Shown: piece after piece, positions 8,659 to 18,112 of the stretch | Layout: each line of letters starts with the position of its first letter | How positions within the stretch are numbered: the first letter of the stretch is position 1 | Source: Neptuniibacter sp. UBA6509 | Lineage (GTDB): Bacteria; Pseudomonadota; Gammaproteobacteria; Pseudomonadales; Balneatricaceae | Length of the DNA: 44,690 nt | NCBI GenBank assembly: GCA_002435145.1 | Contig: DJLT01000125.1 | Span: 1-44,690 of the forward strand | Reading direction: 5' to 3' | Position numbers and translations under genes: made by a program | The notes under the pieces: generated by a model | What the model saw: the letters and a program-made list of their open reading frames with translations, nothing else | Databases searched by the model: none | What the model was told of the DNA's origin: nothing

Positions 8659-9939
8659 ATGTCCCGTTCAGAAGATCTATTCCAAGCTGCACAAGCTCAT
8701 ATCCCAGGTGGTGTAAATTCACCCGTTCGTGCATTTAAAGGTGTAGGAGGCACACCCATCTTCTTTAAGCGCGGGACAGGCGCCTATCTTTTTGATGAAG
8801 ATGATAAAAAATATATCGACTACGTAGGCTCATGGGGCCCTATGATTTTGGGGCATGCTAATACTGACGTAATTAATGCGGTAAAAGCATCGTTAGATAA
8901 CGGTTTAGGATTTGGCGCACCGACTGAAATCGAAATAGAGATGGCAGACAAAGTTTGCGAAATCATGCCGTCAATGGAAATGGTTCGCATGGTGAGCTCT
9001 GGTACAGAAGCGACCATGAGCGCAATCCGTTTAGCACGCGGATATACGAACCGTGACAAAATCGTAAAATTTGAAGGTTGCTACCACGGACATTCAGACT
9101 CCCTATTAGTCAAAGCGGGTTCAGGCATGCTCACATTGGGCGAACCAAGCTCCCCTGGAGTCCCAGCCTCTTTAGCTGAACACACAATTACACTGACACA
9201 TAATGATATAGACAGTGTACGCAAGGCATTTGCCGAAGCGGGTGATCAAATCGCATGCATTATTGTTGAACCTGTTGCAGGCAACATGAACTGTATCCCT
9301 CCACTACCAGGCTTTCTTGAAGGTTTAAGAGAGGTTTGCGATGAATATGGCACTGTCCTCATCTTTGATGAGGTTATGACTGGATTTCGCGTAGCGCTAG
9401 GTGGTGCTCAAGCTGTCTACAACGTAAAACCCGACCTAACGACACTCGGTAAAGTCATTGGCGGCGGTTTACCTGTAGGTGCCTTTGGAGGCAAGAAAGA
9501 GATCATGTCCCATATTGCGCCTCTTGGTCCTGTTTATCAGGCTGGAACCCTTTCTGGTAACCCATTAGCAATGGCTGCTGGTCTAGCAATGCTCAATGCA
9601 GTTGCTGCACCAGGCTTTTATGAGCAACTCAGTGCAAAAGTAGAACTTCTAACGGAAGGTCTTGAAGCTGTCGCTATAGCCAATGGTGTACCTTTTACAA
9701 CCAGCCGAGTAGGCGGTATGTTTGGCTTATTCTTTACCGATCAAAAACAAGTTACTAGTTTCTCTGAAACAATGGCTTGCGATGCAGACAAATTCGCAAA
9801 ATTCTTCCATGGTATGCTGGAACAAGGGATTTACCTTGCTCCTTCTGCTTTTGAAGCGGGATTTGTATCTGCAGCCCACACCCAAGACGATATTGAAGCG
9901 ACACTTGCCGCTGCTGATCAGGTATTTGCAACGCTATAA
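8659..9939 (+). CDS. hemL: Glutamate-1-semialdehyde 2,1-aminomutase
   Basis: PLP enzyme converting glutamate-1-semialdehyde to 5-aminolevulinate, the C5-pathway entry to haem. The 426-residue length is standard. The PLP lysine is Lys265 in [17 protein letters not shown]; other landmarks are [15 protein letters not shown] at the N-terminus, [26 protein letters not shown] and [15 protein letters not shown] stretch about ten bases upstream of the ATG serves as ribosome-binding site. The stop codon TAA shares its last base with the ATG of the next membrane-protein gene, so the two are translationally coupled. No anomalies are seen. Confidence 0.98.
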   Translation: MSRSEDLFQAAQAHIPGGVNSPVRAFKGVGGTPIFFKRGTGAYLFDEDDKKYIDYVGSWGPMILGHANTDVINAVKASLDNGLGFGAPTEIEIEMADKVCEIMPSMEMVRMVSSGTEATMSAIRLARGYTNRDKIVKFEGCYHGHSDSLLVKAGSGMLTLGEPSSPGVPASLAEHTITLTHNDIDSVRKAFAEAGDQIACIIVEPVAGNMNCIPPLPGFLEGLREVCDEYGTVLIFDEVMTGFRVALGGAQAVYNVKPDLTTLGKVIGGGLPVGAFGGKKEIMSHIAPLGPVYQAGTLSGNPLAMAAGLAMLNAVAAPGFYEQLSAKVELLTEGLEAVAIANGVPFTTSRVGGMFGLFFTDQKQVTSFSETMACDADKFAKFFHGMLEQGIYLAPSAFEAGFVSAAHTQDDIEATLAAADQVFATL

Positions 9940-10535
9940 TGTCAATTCTATTTATCGCTAGCAATACCATTTTGCTAGTCTGCGCCTTGTTACTTGCAGG
10001 GCGCAGCTATCAAGTATTCGAAAAACACGTCCATAAAGCCAGCATGGTTATTAGCCTGTCGGCTACATTTATCGCATGCTCCACGCTAGGGACACTGCTC
10101 ATCCACCAGCAGACCTCAGACCTCATCACTCTAAAGAGAATACTCGACAATCTTGCTTTTTATGCCGGGATCCCTCTTTTAGCCAGCGCTTTTGTTGATA
10201 TGGCATGGAAGCATGATTGGTCAAAACCTACGTGGGGGCGGTGGCTGCTTGTACTATTTGCACTATTCGAACTCGCAAGAAGGGCCGAATTTGGTGCACA
10301 ATACAGTCAAATAATGGCGACACTTTCTATTCTTGCATTACTCATTAGCTTTATAAAAAAAGCAAACAGTACGGCAATCCTTTTAGGTACTCTAGCCTCA
10401 ACATTCCTGGCTGCCAGCCTACTTATTTTCAGCCCTACAAGCATAATACCGGCTCTAGAAAATAGCCATTATGCCGCTTTATCTTTAGCAGCAGCGCTGA
10501 TTTTTTTAACAAAAATACTGCCTAAAAACCCGTAA
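9939..10535 (+). CDS. Unknown integral membrane protein coupled to hemL
   Basis: I do not recognise this 198-residue protein. About five or six hydrophobic segments are visible: roughly residues 3-20, 33-52, 70-88, 98-113, 122-136 and 142-195 in part. Between them are short polar loops such as KHDWSKPTWGR and ARRAEFGAQYSQ. No cysteine pairs, histidine clusters or nucleotide motifs stand out. The start ATG overlaps the hemL stop by one base, which fixes the start and implies coupled expression. A role with haem synthesis is suggested only by position. A weak hairpin followed by T residues at about 10526-10552 may end the operon. Confidence 0.7.
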   Translation: MSILFIASNTILLVCALLLAGRSYQVFEKHVHKASMVISLSATFIACSTLGTLLIHQQTSDLITLKRILDNLAFYAGIPLLASAFVDMAWKHDWSKPTWGRWLLVLFALFELARRAEFGAQYSQIMATLSILALLISFIKKANSTAILLGTLASTFLAASLLIFSPTSIIPALENSHYAALSLAAALIFLTKILPKNP

Positions 10536-10627
10536 TTATAAAACGGGACTTTTTAGCATACGAAGCACAAAAAGAAGTTACCAAACCCGACAAAAGCCGT
10601 TGAGAAAGCATTGAGAGAAAAACGTAG

Positions 10628-10649
10628 CTGACGCCAGAGTTGGCGTCAG
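10628..10649. terminator. Strong hairpin between convergent genes
   Basis: Perfect nine-base inverted repeat CTGACGCCA (10628-10636) and TGGCGTCAG (10641-10649) with a four-base loop, between the stops of the hemL-linked gene (+) and lpoP (-). On the minus strand it is followed after four bases by five T residues, so it most likely terminates lpoP transcripts; the plus-strand T run is poor. Confidence 0.5.
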
Positions 10650-10679
10650 TTTGGAAGCTATTAATCTAATAACGCTTAT

Positions 10680-11246
10680 CTAATAACTATAAGCCTTACT
10701 TTTAGCCTGCTGAGCGCCTGACTGATTACCAGAGCTTAATCTAACATCAGCAATTAATAGCCATAGACGACGCAACATAATTACGTCCCCTATGGCCATA
10801 TTCGTACCTTTTAAAGCAAGCTGTTCCGCTTGGGACCACTGGCCTTCAAGGCGTCTGATATCAGCCCATTGGTAATAAATTTCTGGATCCCTCGGCGCTA
10901 TTCGCTGTGCTCTTTCCAAGCTGCTTTCTGCCGCCTGCATCGCGCCACTTTTTTTCTGCTTTTGCGCATTATCAAGCAATGCTACAACCGCAGGGCTCTG
11001 TGGCCTTGAGGTCATTAGCGTCGGAACGGGAACAGCCACTGACTGCTCCTTACGCGCCTCTCTCGTGACCGCTGGTCTAACAACAACACCTGTTGCAGCA
11101 GGCTCAACAGATTGAGTGACACCACCCGTTCCAGTTCTATCCTCAACTGGGGGGCGATAACCTCCTGTTCCATTAACACACCCAACCAAGCCTAAAATAA
11201 CTAGACTTAAAACCCCTGTTTTACATCTTGTTGTTACCTGAACCAT
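10680..11246 (-). CDS. lpoP: TPR lipoprotein, probable PBP1b activator LpoP
   Basis: Outer-membrane-type lipoprotein of 188 residues. The signal peptide VLSLVILGLVGC ends in a lipobox (LVGC, Cys23); next comes a Pro/Thr/Val-rich linker to about residue 80, long enough to cross part of the periplasm, then a TPR-like helical domain (about 85-188; AESSLERAQRIAPRDPEIYYQW). Its first codons overlap the end of mrcB by 13 bases. In Pseudomonas aeruginosa a TPR lipoprotein encoded next to ponB (LpoP) activates PBP1b and replaces the unrelated LpoB of enterics. Architecture and placement fit that assignment. The sequence-level match to LpoP was not tested. Confidence 0.72.
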   Translation of the reverse strand: MVQVTTRCKTGVLSLVILGLVGCVNGTGGYRPPVEDRTGTGGVTQSVEPAATGVVVRPAVTREARKEQSVAVPVPTLMTSRPQSPAVVALLDNAQKQKKSGAMQAAESSLERAQRIAPRDPEIYYQWADIRRLEGQWSQAEQLALKGTNMAIGDVIMLRRLWLLIADVRLSSGNQSGAQQAKSKAYSY

Positions 11247-13564
11247 TTTTTAAACCAATCCAAAGATTCTTCTGTCTGATTTTCAGCACACTCAGCATAT
11301 TGCTGTGGAGCTGTACCTTTTATGAACGGTAATTGTCTTACACCTTCACAGCGTTCTGCCGATAAGAAACCAGTGCTCTCTTCCACCCAATGATATTCAA
11401 TACCTTCAGGCTGTACTGCCATAAACGACTGAGGCCTTTCTTTAACCATCAAATCAGTCCAAGCTTTTAACGCACCGCCCGAACCGGTAAATGGCAATTT
11501 ACCATTATTATCCAGCCCTAACCAAACTACAGCCATACGATCACCAGCGAAGCCAGCAAACCAACTATCACGCTGATCATTACTTGTTCCTGTTTTACCT
11601 GCCAAATTCATCGATGCAGGTAAACGGCTGTATACTGATCGTCCTGTACCTTCTCGCATAACCGCTTGAAGAGCATATTGGATTAAGTGCATATTTTCAG
11701 CAGAGACCACTTGTTTCACATCAAAAGGATATCTTGATAGCTCCTCCCCTTCTGAATCCGTTACTAGGCGAATCGCTCGCATCGGTGTTCTAAAGCCATT
11801 CGCAGCAATTGTTTGATAAACCCGGGCAATCTCGAACGGGCTCATCGATTCTGCACCCAATAGAAGTGATGGGTAAGGTTTAGGCTCACGCTGAACACCT
11901 AAGCGCTCAAGCATATCAATGACTCGGTCCAAACCAATATCCATACCTAACTGAGCAGTACTTTGATTGTACGATTTAGCCAGAGCTTTATAGAAAGGAA
12001 TCTTTCCGTGACTTTGACGATCAAAGTTCTTAGGCACCCAACTTTTTCCATTCGGTAGCGGTACACTTATAGGCTGATCATCTAACAAAGACGAAAGGGT
12101 ATAGCCCTCTTCAAGCCCACTAAGAAACACAGCGGGTTTCACTAATGAGCCGATGGGTCGCAGGGCATCTAATGCTCGGTTAAAACCTTGGTAACGGGCA
12201 TTTCTGCCCCCCACTAACGCCAATACTTCGCCAGTTTGAGGATCAGTCACCACCATTCCGCCTTGCAACTCCCCAACGGGCTTACCATGACGTTTTTGTA
12301 AACTGGTAATCGTTTTAGTCAACGCATTCGAACTATTAGCCTGAACAGTAGGGTCAAGACTTGTGAAAACCCTTAAGCCTTCTGAGCTTAAAACATGCTC
12401 AGGATACTCAGTACGTAATTGACGCTTAACAAGATCCAGGTAGGCGGGGTAAGCCCCTTTATGAAGACTTCGTTGTTGAACTACACCCAAACCTAGTTTC
12501 TCAGCATCTAAACGTTCTTTCATACTGATAACACCTTGCTCTTGCAGTACCTTCAAGACCAAATCTCGGCGTTTTTTCGCGCGTTCAGGGTGACGTCGAG
12601 GGTCGTAGTACGATGGCCCTTTAACTAAACCTGCCAGCAGTGCTACCTGATGCAACTTCAATTCGTTGATCGGCTGCGCAAAATAATACTGACTCGCTAA
12701 TCCGAAGCCATGTACGGCCCGAGAGCCCGACTGCCCTAAGTAAACCTCGTTTAAGTAGGCTTCGAGGATCTCATCTTTGTCATAATGCAGATCCAGCAAG
12801 ATCGCCATGGGTATCTCCATTAGCTTTCTTGCCAAGGTACGCTCAGAGGTTAGATAGAAATTTTTAATCAGCTGCTGAGTTAAGGTACTCCCCCCCTGTA
12901 TAAACCGCCTAGCCTTCACGTTCACCACCATGGCACGCGCAATACCCTTCAGGGAAATACCGAAGTGATCGTAATAATCCCTATCTTCAATCTGTATTAG
13001 CGCTGCGATCAGAGCATCAGGAGCCTGCTCAAGCCTAATCAAATCGCGGTCTTCATTATCCTGCGGATAAATACCTCCAATCAAAATAGGCTCTAATCGA
13101 CTGAGTGATACACTACGCCCCTTGGAATCTTTTATGGACGCAAGCTGATTCCCTCTAAAATTTAACAAAAGGCGTTTTGCAGGCTCATCACTATCAGGAA
13201 AGCTAAAGCCTCGGGTATAAACTCTCGCACGGCTTGTTGCCCATTCAACCATCCCAGGCTGGTCGGCTCTGTTTACAAAACGATAACCAAGCCCTTTTAG
13301 CTCCTGTTTTAAGGCATCACGTTCAATAACCTGACCGGCATATAACTCTAATGGCCGCGCATATACTTTTGCAGGAACCGCCCAGCGCTTGCCCTCAAAT
13401 TTATTTTTGATCTGAATATCTAAATAAATAAGCCCAATTCCACCGATCACCCCCCCTAAAAGAGACAGTTTTAAAAATAGAATAAGTATCTTTTTCAAGA
13501 AGCTACGCGGCTTTGAGGAGATACGCCCCTTCCTTGATGATTTTCGTGCTCTCTTTTTTGCCAT
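11234..13564 (-). CDS. mrcB: Bifunctional penicillin-binding protein 1b
   Basis: Class A PBP that polymerises lipid II and crosslinks peptidoglycan. Layout over 776 residues: a very basic cytoplasmic tail, a transmembrane helix at about 25-48, a UB2H-like region (about 60-150), the GT51 glycosyltransferase with Glu193 in IEDRDYYDHFG and the block QGGSTLTQQL, then the transpeptidase with Ser473 (SLVK), SYN at 531-533 and KTG at 657-659. All catalytic residues are present. It is followed by the overlapping lipoprotein gene, its likely activator. Upstream it is divergent from the phosphotransferase/kinase gene across 74 bases. The UB2H region and length favour PBP1b over PBP1a. Confidence 0.96.
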   Translation of the reverse strand: MAKKRARKSSRKGRISSKPRSFLKKILILFLKLSLLGGVIGGIGLIYLDIQIKNKFEGKRWAVPAKVYARPLELYAGQVIERDALKQELKGLGYRFVNRADQPGMVEWATSRARVYTRGFSFPDSDEPAKRLLLNFRGNQLASIKDSKGRSVSLSRLEPILIGGIYPQDNEDRDLIRLEQAPDALIAALIQIEDRDYYDHFGISLKGIARAMVVNVKARRFIQGGSTLTQQLIKNFYLTSERTLARKLMEIPMAILLDLHYDKDEILEAYLNEVYLGQSGSRAVHGFGLASQYYFAQPINELKLHQVALLAGLVKGPSYYDPRRHPERAKKRRDLVLKVLQEQGVISMKERLDAEKLGLGVVQQRSLHKGAYPAYLDLVKRQLRTEYPEHVLSSEGLRVFTSLDPTVQANSSNALTKTITSLQKRHGKPVGELQGGMVVTDPQTGEVLALVGGRNARYQGFNRALDALRPIGSLVKPAVFLSGLEEGYTLSSLLDDQPISVPLPNGKSWVPKNFDRQSHGKIPFYKALAKSYNQSTAQLGMDIGLDRVIDMLERLGVQREPKPYPSLLLGAESMSPFEIARVYQTIAANGFRTPMRAIRLVTDSEGEELSRYPFDVKQVVSAENMHLIQYALQAVMREGTGRSVYSRLPASMNLAGKTGTSNDQRDSWFAGFAGDRMAVVWLGLDNNGKLPFTGSGGALKAWTDLMVKERPQSFMAVQPEGIEYHWVEESTGFLSAERCEGVRQLPFIKGTAPQQYAECAENQTEESLDWFKKWFR

Positions 13565-13638
13565 TGACTAGTATAATGCCCGTCTTAAAGGTAAGCGCAG
13601 AAGGCGCAAACCAGACTCTATAATTTATTTGAACGTAT

Positions 13639-15165
13639 ATGACGCTGTTAGATTCTTTACAAGAACCGGACTTTTATCCACACCCGGTTGAAAAGATCGA
13701 GTTAATCGAAACTCACATTTCCTGGCTAATTTTAACAGGCGATTACGCCTATAAAATTAAAAAGCCGGTTGATTTTGGTTTTCTGGATTTTACCACGCTA
13801 GCCAAGCGCCAGCACTTTTGTGAAGAAGAATTACGATTAAATCAGCGCCTCGCTCCTGACATTTATCAACAAGTCATTCCCATAGGTGGATCGGAAGAGC
13901 AGCCCATATTCAATATTGATAATTCAGAAACGGTTATTGAATATGCGGTACAGATGCGTCAGTTCAACACCGAACAACGCTTAGACCTACTTTTGCTCAA
14001 CAAGCGCTTTGACGCAAACTGGATAGACACACTTGCGGAGCAAGTCGCCGAATTCCATAATCGAATCCCTATTGTTGCACAGGATAGCCCTTGGGGCGAA
14101 GCTGATACGATATGGGACGTTGTATCTGACAATTTCAGCCACATCACCGATACAATATCCGAGCTGGATGACTGGCATAAAGTACAAGAGCTTACTCACT
14201 TTACTGCTCAGCAATTTCGCAAACTAACACCTCTTATTCAGAAACGAAAAGCTGAAGGGCATGTCCGCGAGTGTCATGGAGACCTCCACTTAGCAAATAT
14301 TACACTCTATAAAGATGAACTCCGCCTGTTTGATTGCATCGAGTTCAACCTTCAATTCCGCTGGATAGATACAATCAGCGATATAGCTTTCCTTTTAATG
14401 GACTTAGAGGCCAATGGTGAGTTTCGCTGGGCTAACCGCTGCCTAAACCGCTATTTAGAGATATGTGGTGATTATCAAGCCCTACCTTTGCTGAATTTTT
14501 ATAAGGCTTATCGCTCTATGGTTCGCGCCAAGGTAGCCGTACTTGGAGGCATCATTGACACTCCAACATTGCGACGCTATCTACGCTTAACAGATTACTA
14601 TGCAAGTAAGCCCAAACCTACATTGTTTCTTATGCATGGGATATCAGGCAGCGGTAAAAGCCATTTAAGCCAGCAATTAGTTGATCAAACAGACACGATA
14701 AGAATTCGTTCCGATGTAGAACGTAAACGCATTTTTAGAGACCTTAGCCTTAAAGGTGAAAAGTTAGACCTTTACGGTCCTCAAATGAATGCTCACACCT
14801 TCAACCATTTATTTGATACCAGCGCAGGTTTGTTACATCACGGCTATTCGGTCATTGTAGACGCTACATTCATTCGCCAACGAACAAGGCAAAGCTATAT
14901 CGATCTAGCAGAAAAACTAGATATACCTATCCGTATTATTAACTGCCAATGCGAGCAAAAACTCATCGAAGCCCGCCTCAAACGTCGTGCTGCCGAGGGG
15001 AACGACGCATCGGATGCCGATGTTAGCGTGATGTTAGAACAACAAGCCCATCAACAGCCCTTAACCGTTGAAGAGCAGGCAATTACGGTCACAGTAGAGA
15101 CAGACGATGATGAAGCGATTACTCGCCTCTTAGAACAACTACGATTGCAAGAAGTGATTTTTTGA
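13639..15165 (+). CDS. Phosphotransferase/P-loop kinase fusion protein
   Basis: A 508-residue two-domain protein. Residues about 1-310 have the aminoglycoside-phosphotransferase-like kinase fold, with HGDLHLANI (His213, Asp215) as catalytic loop and a DCIEFN metal-binding segment. Residues about 325-505 are a P-loop kinase domain with GISGSGKS (334-341) and a downstream VDATFIRQRTRQ block. The family is widespread as 'bifunctional aminoglycoside phosphotransferase/ATP-binding protein', but the physiological substrate is unknown; antibiotic modification should not be assumed. The stop TGA overlaps the ATG of the Rieske gene (TGATG), so they are translationally coupled. A perfect TTATCCACA lies inside the early coding region (13674-13682), probably fortuitous. 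Confidence 0.85.
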   Translation: MTLLDSLQEPDFYPHPVEKIELIETHISWLILTGDYAYKIKKPVDFGFLDFTTLAKRQHFCEEELRLNQRLAPDIYQQVIPIGGSEEQPIFNIDNSETVIEYAVQMRQFNTEQRLDLLLLNKRFDANWIDTLAEQVAEFHNRIPIVAQDSPWGEADTIWDVVSDNFSHITDTISELDDWHKVQELTHFTAQQFRKLTPLIQKRKAEGHVRECHGDLHLANITLYKDELRLFDCIEFNLQFRWIDTISDIAFLLMDLEANGEFRWANRCLNRYLEICGDYQALPLLNFYKAYRSMVRAKVAVLGGIIDTPTLRRYLRLTDYYASKPKPTLFLMHGISGSGKSHLSQQLVDQTDTIRIRSDVERKRIFRDLSLKGEKLDLYGPQMNAHTFNHLFDTSAGLLHHGYSVIVDATFIRQRTRQSYIDLAEKLDIPIRIINCQCEQKLIEARLKRRAAEGNDASDADVSVMLEQQAHQQPLTVEEQAITVTVETDDDEAITRLLEQLRLQEVIF

Positions 15166-15482
15166 TGCACAAACTATGTTTATACAGCGATATCCCAGAA
15201 GGTAGCGCGAAAGGCTTTGAGATAGACGGAAGAAAAATCGTTGCCTGTAATTACCGTGAAAATATTTACATCTATGAAAACAGCTGCCCCCATCGCAGCA
15301 TTCCACTAGAGTGGCAGCCGGATCAATTTCTTGATTATGAAAAAACCTTTATTCAATGCGCCACGCATGGTGCACTGTTTAAGATTGATACCGGTGTATG
15401 TATCGCAGGCCCCTGCGTAGACGACAAACTAAATAAGATCGCTTTTATTCAAGAAGGCGAGCAAATACTAGTTGAACTGTGA
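15165..15482 (+). CDS. Small Rieske [2Fe-2S] protein
   Basis: A 105-residue single-domain Rieske ferredoxin-like protein. The ligand motifs CPHRS (Cys-x-His) and CATHG (Cys-x2-His) are intact and separated by 25 residues; the rest is the small beta fold with no membrane segment. The start is ATG 15165, which overlaps the preceding stop as TGATG; an upstream TTG at 15162 is possible but unnecessary. Such stand-alone Rieske proteins usually pass electrons to an oxygenase, but no oxygenase is nearby. The coupling to a kinase-fusion gene is the only clue to function. It converges with sfsA, with 11 bases between stops. Confidence 0.88.
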   Translation: MHKLCLYSDIPEGSAKGFEIDGRKIVACNYRENIYIYENSCPHRSIPLEWQPDQFLDYEKTFIQCATHGALFKIDTGVCIAGPCVDDKLNKIAFIQEGEQILVEL

Positions 15483-15493
15483 TGCATACGCAC

Positions 15494-16195
15494 TCATAGC
15501 TCTACAGGAAGCTCGCGTGCGAGCGTAACATGATGCTCATCAATATCAGCGCCATAGGCAATCACTTCCACGCCTACACGCTTAGCTTCCCGCAGCAAGC
15601 GTCCATATTCTGGATCTACATGATCAGCAGGGCGAACCTTTTTAATACCTGTATGCGGCACGCAAAATAGCATAACTGCACGATCACCCTGTTCAACCAT
15701 CGCCATTAATTCACGCAGATGTTTCGCACCTCGGGCCGTCACAGCGTCGGGAAAACTACCCCAATTATCTTCTTCCAGTAAGGTTACATTTTTAACTTCG
15801 ACCCAAGCTCGTCCTTTTTTTTCATCTTCCAGCAAAAGATCAATACGGCTATTTTCACCGTATTTCACCTCCTGCCTGAGAGAGGCATAACCTTGCAGAG
15901 AAGAAACAACACCATTCTCTATTGCCTCTTTTACTAATTTATTTGCCCGCCCGGTGTTAACACAGGCCATATAACGACCTTCAACCTCAACAATTTCCCA
16001 ACCTAATGGATATTTCCTTTTTGGATTTTGGCTATCTAGTACCCAAACACGACTGCCCGGGTCAGCGCAATTTTTCATTGAACCTGTATTCGGGCAGTGA
16101 ACTGTCACCTCTTCACCGCTTTCTAGCGTTATATCTGCGAGGAAGCGTTTGTAACGTTTAATTAACGTCCCTTGTATCAAGCCATTAATCTGCAT
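15494..16195 (-). CDS. sfsA: SfsA-family protein
   Basis: A 233-residue match to SfsA ('sugar fermentation stimulation protein'): [22 protein letters not shown], the nuclease-like segment [42 protein letters not shown] and the C-terminal YGADIDEH. The D...ExK arrangement in the central part is typical of the PD-(D/E)xK nuclease superfamily, and the N-terminus has an OB-like region. The family's real biochemical function remains unsettled. The start ATG shares its A with the stop of the upstream aminotransferase gene, so the two form a coupled pair. The same order (aminotransferase, sfsA) accompanies dksA in related genomes. Confidence 0.95.
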   Translation of the reverse strand: MQINGLIQGTLIKRYKRFLADITLESGEEVTVHCPNTGSMKNCADPGSRVWVLDSQNPKRKYPLGWEIVEVEGRYMACVNTGRANKLVKEAIENGVVSSLQGYASLRQEVKYGENSRIDLLLEDEKKGRAWVEVKNVTLLEEDNWGSFPDAVTARGAKHLRELMAMVEQGDRAVMLFCVPHTGIKKVRPADHVDPEYGRLLREAKRVGVEVIAYGADIDEHHVTLARELPVEL

Positions 16196-17355
16196 TAACC
16201 TTGAATCCTTTTTTGTAGTCGCTCTACCGCCAACTCAATACGATCTAGGCCTGTCGTATATGAAAAGCGGATAAACTCATTACTACGATGCTGCCCAAAA
16301 TCTAAACCTGGCGTCGTTGCTATATAATCTTCTTCCAATAATGACCAACAATAATCAAACGTATTATCCGTCACATGCTGCGCACCGGCGTATACATAAA
16401 ACGCTCCTTCAGGCATAACCGGAATTGAAAAGCCTAAATCGCGTAAACCACTTACCAGCAGATCACGGCGTAATTTAAACTGCTGTTTTCGCCCCTCAAG
16501 CTCTTCCAATGTTGCAGGCTCAAATGCAGCCAAAGCAGCATACTGAGAGACTGTATTCGGAGAAATCATTAAATTCTGGGCCAGCTTTTCTAACTCATGA
16601 GCGGCATCAAGCGGTGCAACTAACCACCCTAATCGCCAGCCTGTCATGCCAAAATATTTAGAGAAGCTATTCACCACAAAAGCATTAGGGTCGACCTCTA
16701 AAACTGAGTAATCATCACTTGCGTAGGTCAAACCATGATAGAGTTCATCAACAACTAAGGCCCCATCTTGCTGCTGCACCTCTTGTGCAATAGCACTCAT
16801 CTCATCACGATGAACAACAGCACCGGTAGGGTTTGCAGGTGACGCCAATAAAACCCCAGCCGTATTCTGCTGCCAATGCTGCTGCACAAGAGAAGCGTTC
16901 AACTGAAAGTTTTGCTCTGCATCAACAGAAACAAACTGAGACTTAGCTTCTAAAAAACGTAAAAACTGCCGATTACACGGATAGCCGGGATCCGCCATCA
17001 TAAAACTTTCACCCGCATCAGTAAGCAATGAGAAAACCATTAACAAAGCACTGGATGCTCCGGTGGTAACAATAATTCTCTCGGGTGAAATGTCTAAATT
17101 GTATTTCGTTTTATACCAACCGCTAATCGCTTCTCGTAGCTGGGGAATACCTGCCGCTGGTGTATATTGTGTCAGCCCCTTATCAATCGCATCCTTAGCT
17201 GCGGCAGCAATCGCAGGTGCTGTGCCAAAATCGGGCTCTCCCACTTCCATGTGAACAACATCAAAACCATTTGAATCTAATAATTTAGCCCTTTTTAAAA
17301 GATCCATTACTTTAAAGGTTTCAATTTCAGCAACACGTTGAGAGGGACGAAACAC
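16195..17355 (-). CDS. Class I/II pyridoxal-phosphate aminotransferase
   Basis: Fold-type I PLP enzyme of the aspartate-aminotransferase superfamily. I start it at GTG 17355 (386 residues, beginning [20 protein letters not shown]) because AGGAA lies eight bases upstream; a longer open frame to 17412 adds 19 unconserved residues. Motifs: [33 protein letters not shown] (substrate-side Asn), and [16 protein letters not shown] with the Schiff-base lysine. The C-terminal arginine for the substrate carboxylate is in FIRFSYTT. The amino-acid preference cannot be told from sequence; in Pseudomonas the gene in this position is annotated only as an aminotransferase. It overlaps sfsA by one base. Confidence 0.9.
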   Translation of the reverse strand: MFRPSQRVAEIETFKVMDLLKRAKLLDSNGFDVVHMEVGEPDFGTAPAIAAAAKDAIDKGLTQYTPAAGIPQLREAISGWYKTKYNLDISPERIIVTTGASSALLMVFSLLTDAGESFMMADPGYPCNRQFLRFLEAKSQFVSVDAEQNFQLNASLVQQHWQQNTAGVLLASPANPTGAVVHRDEMSAIAQEVQQQDGALVVDELYHGLTYASDDYSVLEVDPNAFVVNSFSKYFGMTGWRLGWLVAPLDAAHELEKLAQNLMISPNTVSQYAALAAFEPATLEELEGRKQQFKLRRDLLVSGLRDLGFSIPVMPEGAFYVYAGAQHVTDNTFDYCWSLLEEDYIATTPGLDFGQHRSNEFIRFSYTTGLDRIELAVERLQKRIQG

Positions 17356-17536
17356 TATTATATTTCCTGATTCAGCAATAAAAACTAAAGTATACCTAAT
17401 TAGTTCAATCAATCATGCAAATCCCGTCCTAGCTCACTATTTACAACCCTTACAGCTTAAGCTAAACCTAATTAAATGCTTTTCGGTGTCTATTGATAAA
17501 ATTTAGGGCTAGCGAAACGGCAATGCATCTGGTAAT

Positions 17537-17586
17537 TTGCCTGCCTTTCATGCTAAATGCAGTTTTTGCATTAATAACACAGGCAA
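17537..17586 (+). other. Nested inverted repeats in the dksA leader
   Basis: Outer arms TTGCCTG (17537-17543) and CAGGCAA (17580-17586) enclose an inner hairpin AATGCA (17556-17561)/TGCATT (17567-17572). The structure ends 49 bases before the dksA ATG. There is no T run, so it is not an obvious terminator; it could be a leader fold or an operator. The remainder of 17356-17635 holds no gene I can support. Confidence 0.35.
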
Positions 17587-17635
17587 GTGAAGTCATCCTT
17601 AAGATGGCTTACGCAGAAGAGTGAGGCAGCACTTT

Positions 17636-18064
17636 ATGCCAAACAAGAGCGATACATTCACACATTTCGAGCCTTACCCTCTTAAGAAGGGCGAGGAGTA
17701 TATGAATGAAAATCACAAGGATCATTTTCGTAAAATCCTTGGCGCTTGGAAACAAGAGCTTATGGAAGAGGTGGACAGCACTATCCACCATTTACGTGAA
17801 GAGCAATCTAATTTTGCGGACCCGAGTGATCGAGCGAGCCAAGAAGAGGAATTTAACCTCGAACTACGCACACGTGATCGCGAGCGTAAGTTGATTAAAA
17901 AGATCAACGAATCTCTCGAGTTAATCGACGAAGATGACTACGGTTACTGTGACGCATGCGGAATCGAAATCGGTATTCGCCGTCTAGAAGCTCGCCCGAC
18001 TGCGTCTATGTGCATCGATTGCAAAACGCTGGCCGAGATCAAAGAAAAACAGTTAGGCCGCTAA
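17636..18064 (+). CDS. dksA: RNA polymerase-binding transcription factor DksA
   Basis: ppGpp co-factor that enters the RNA polymerase secondary channel. The 142-residue protein has the coiled-coil tip motif DPSDRASQEEEF, followed by ELRTRDRERKLIKKI and a four-cysteine zinc finger CDACG...CIDC. I choose ATG 17636 because GAGG lies nine bases upstream and it gives an E. coli-like length (151 residues there). A GTG at 17621 and an ATG at 17702, the latter with GAGGAG directly upstream, are alternatives; the last would give a 120-residue form missing part of the N-terminal region. It is followed by a hairpin terminator and gluQ, the arrangement seen in enterics and pseudomonads. Confidence 0.96.
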   Translation: MPNKSDTFTHFEPYPLKKGEEYMNENHKDHFRKILGAWKQELMEEVDSTIHHLREEQSNFADPSDRASQEEEFNLELRTRDRERKLIKKINESLELIDEDDYGYCDACGIEIGIRRLEARPTASMCIDCKTLAEIKEKQLGR

Positions 18065-18072
18065 TCCGATAT

Positions 18073-18097
18073 AAAGCCAGTTTAACCGCTGGCTTTT
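18073..18097 (+). terminator. Hairpin terminator after dksA
   Basis: AAAGCCAG (18073-18080) pairs with CTGGCTTT (18089-18096) across an eight-base loop, ending in a short T run. It lies nine bases after the dksA stop and 16 before the gluQ start, so it probably attenuates rather than isolates gluQ. Confidence 0.65.
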
Positions 18098-18112
18098 ACG
18101 GGTTCACACCTT

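Noticed and set aside
13674-13682. Perfect DnaA box inside the phosphotransferase/kinase gene
   Set aside because: Single box within coding sequence (codons for FYPH region), no companions nearby.
13639-15165. Antibiotic-resistance gene reading of the aminoglycoside phosphotransferase domain
   Set aside because: The fused P-loop domain and wide housekeeping-like distribution of this family point to another substrate.
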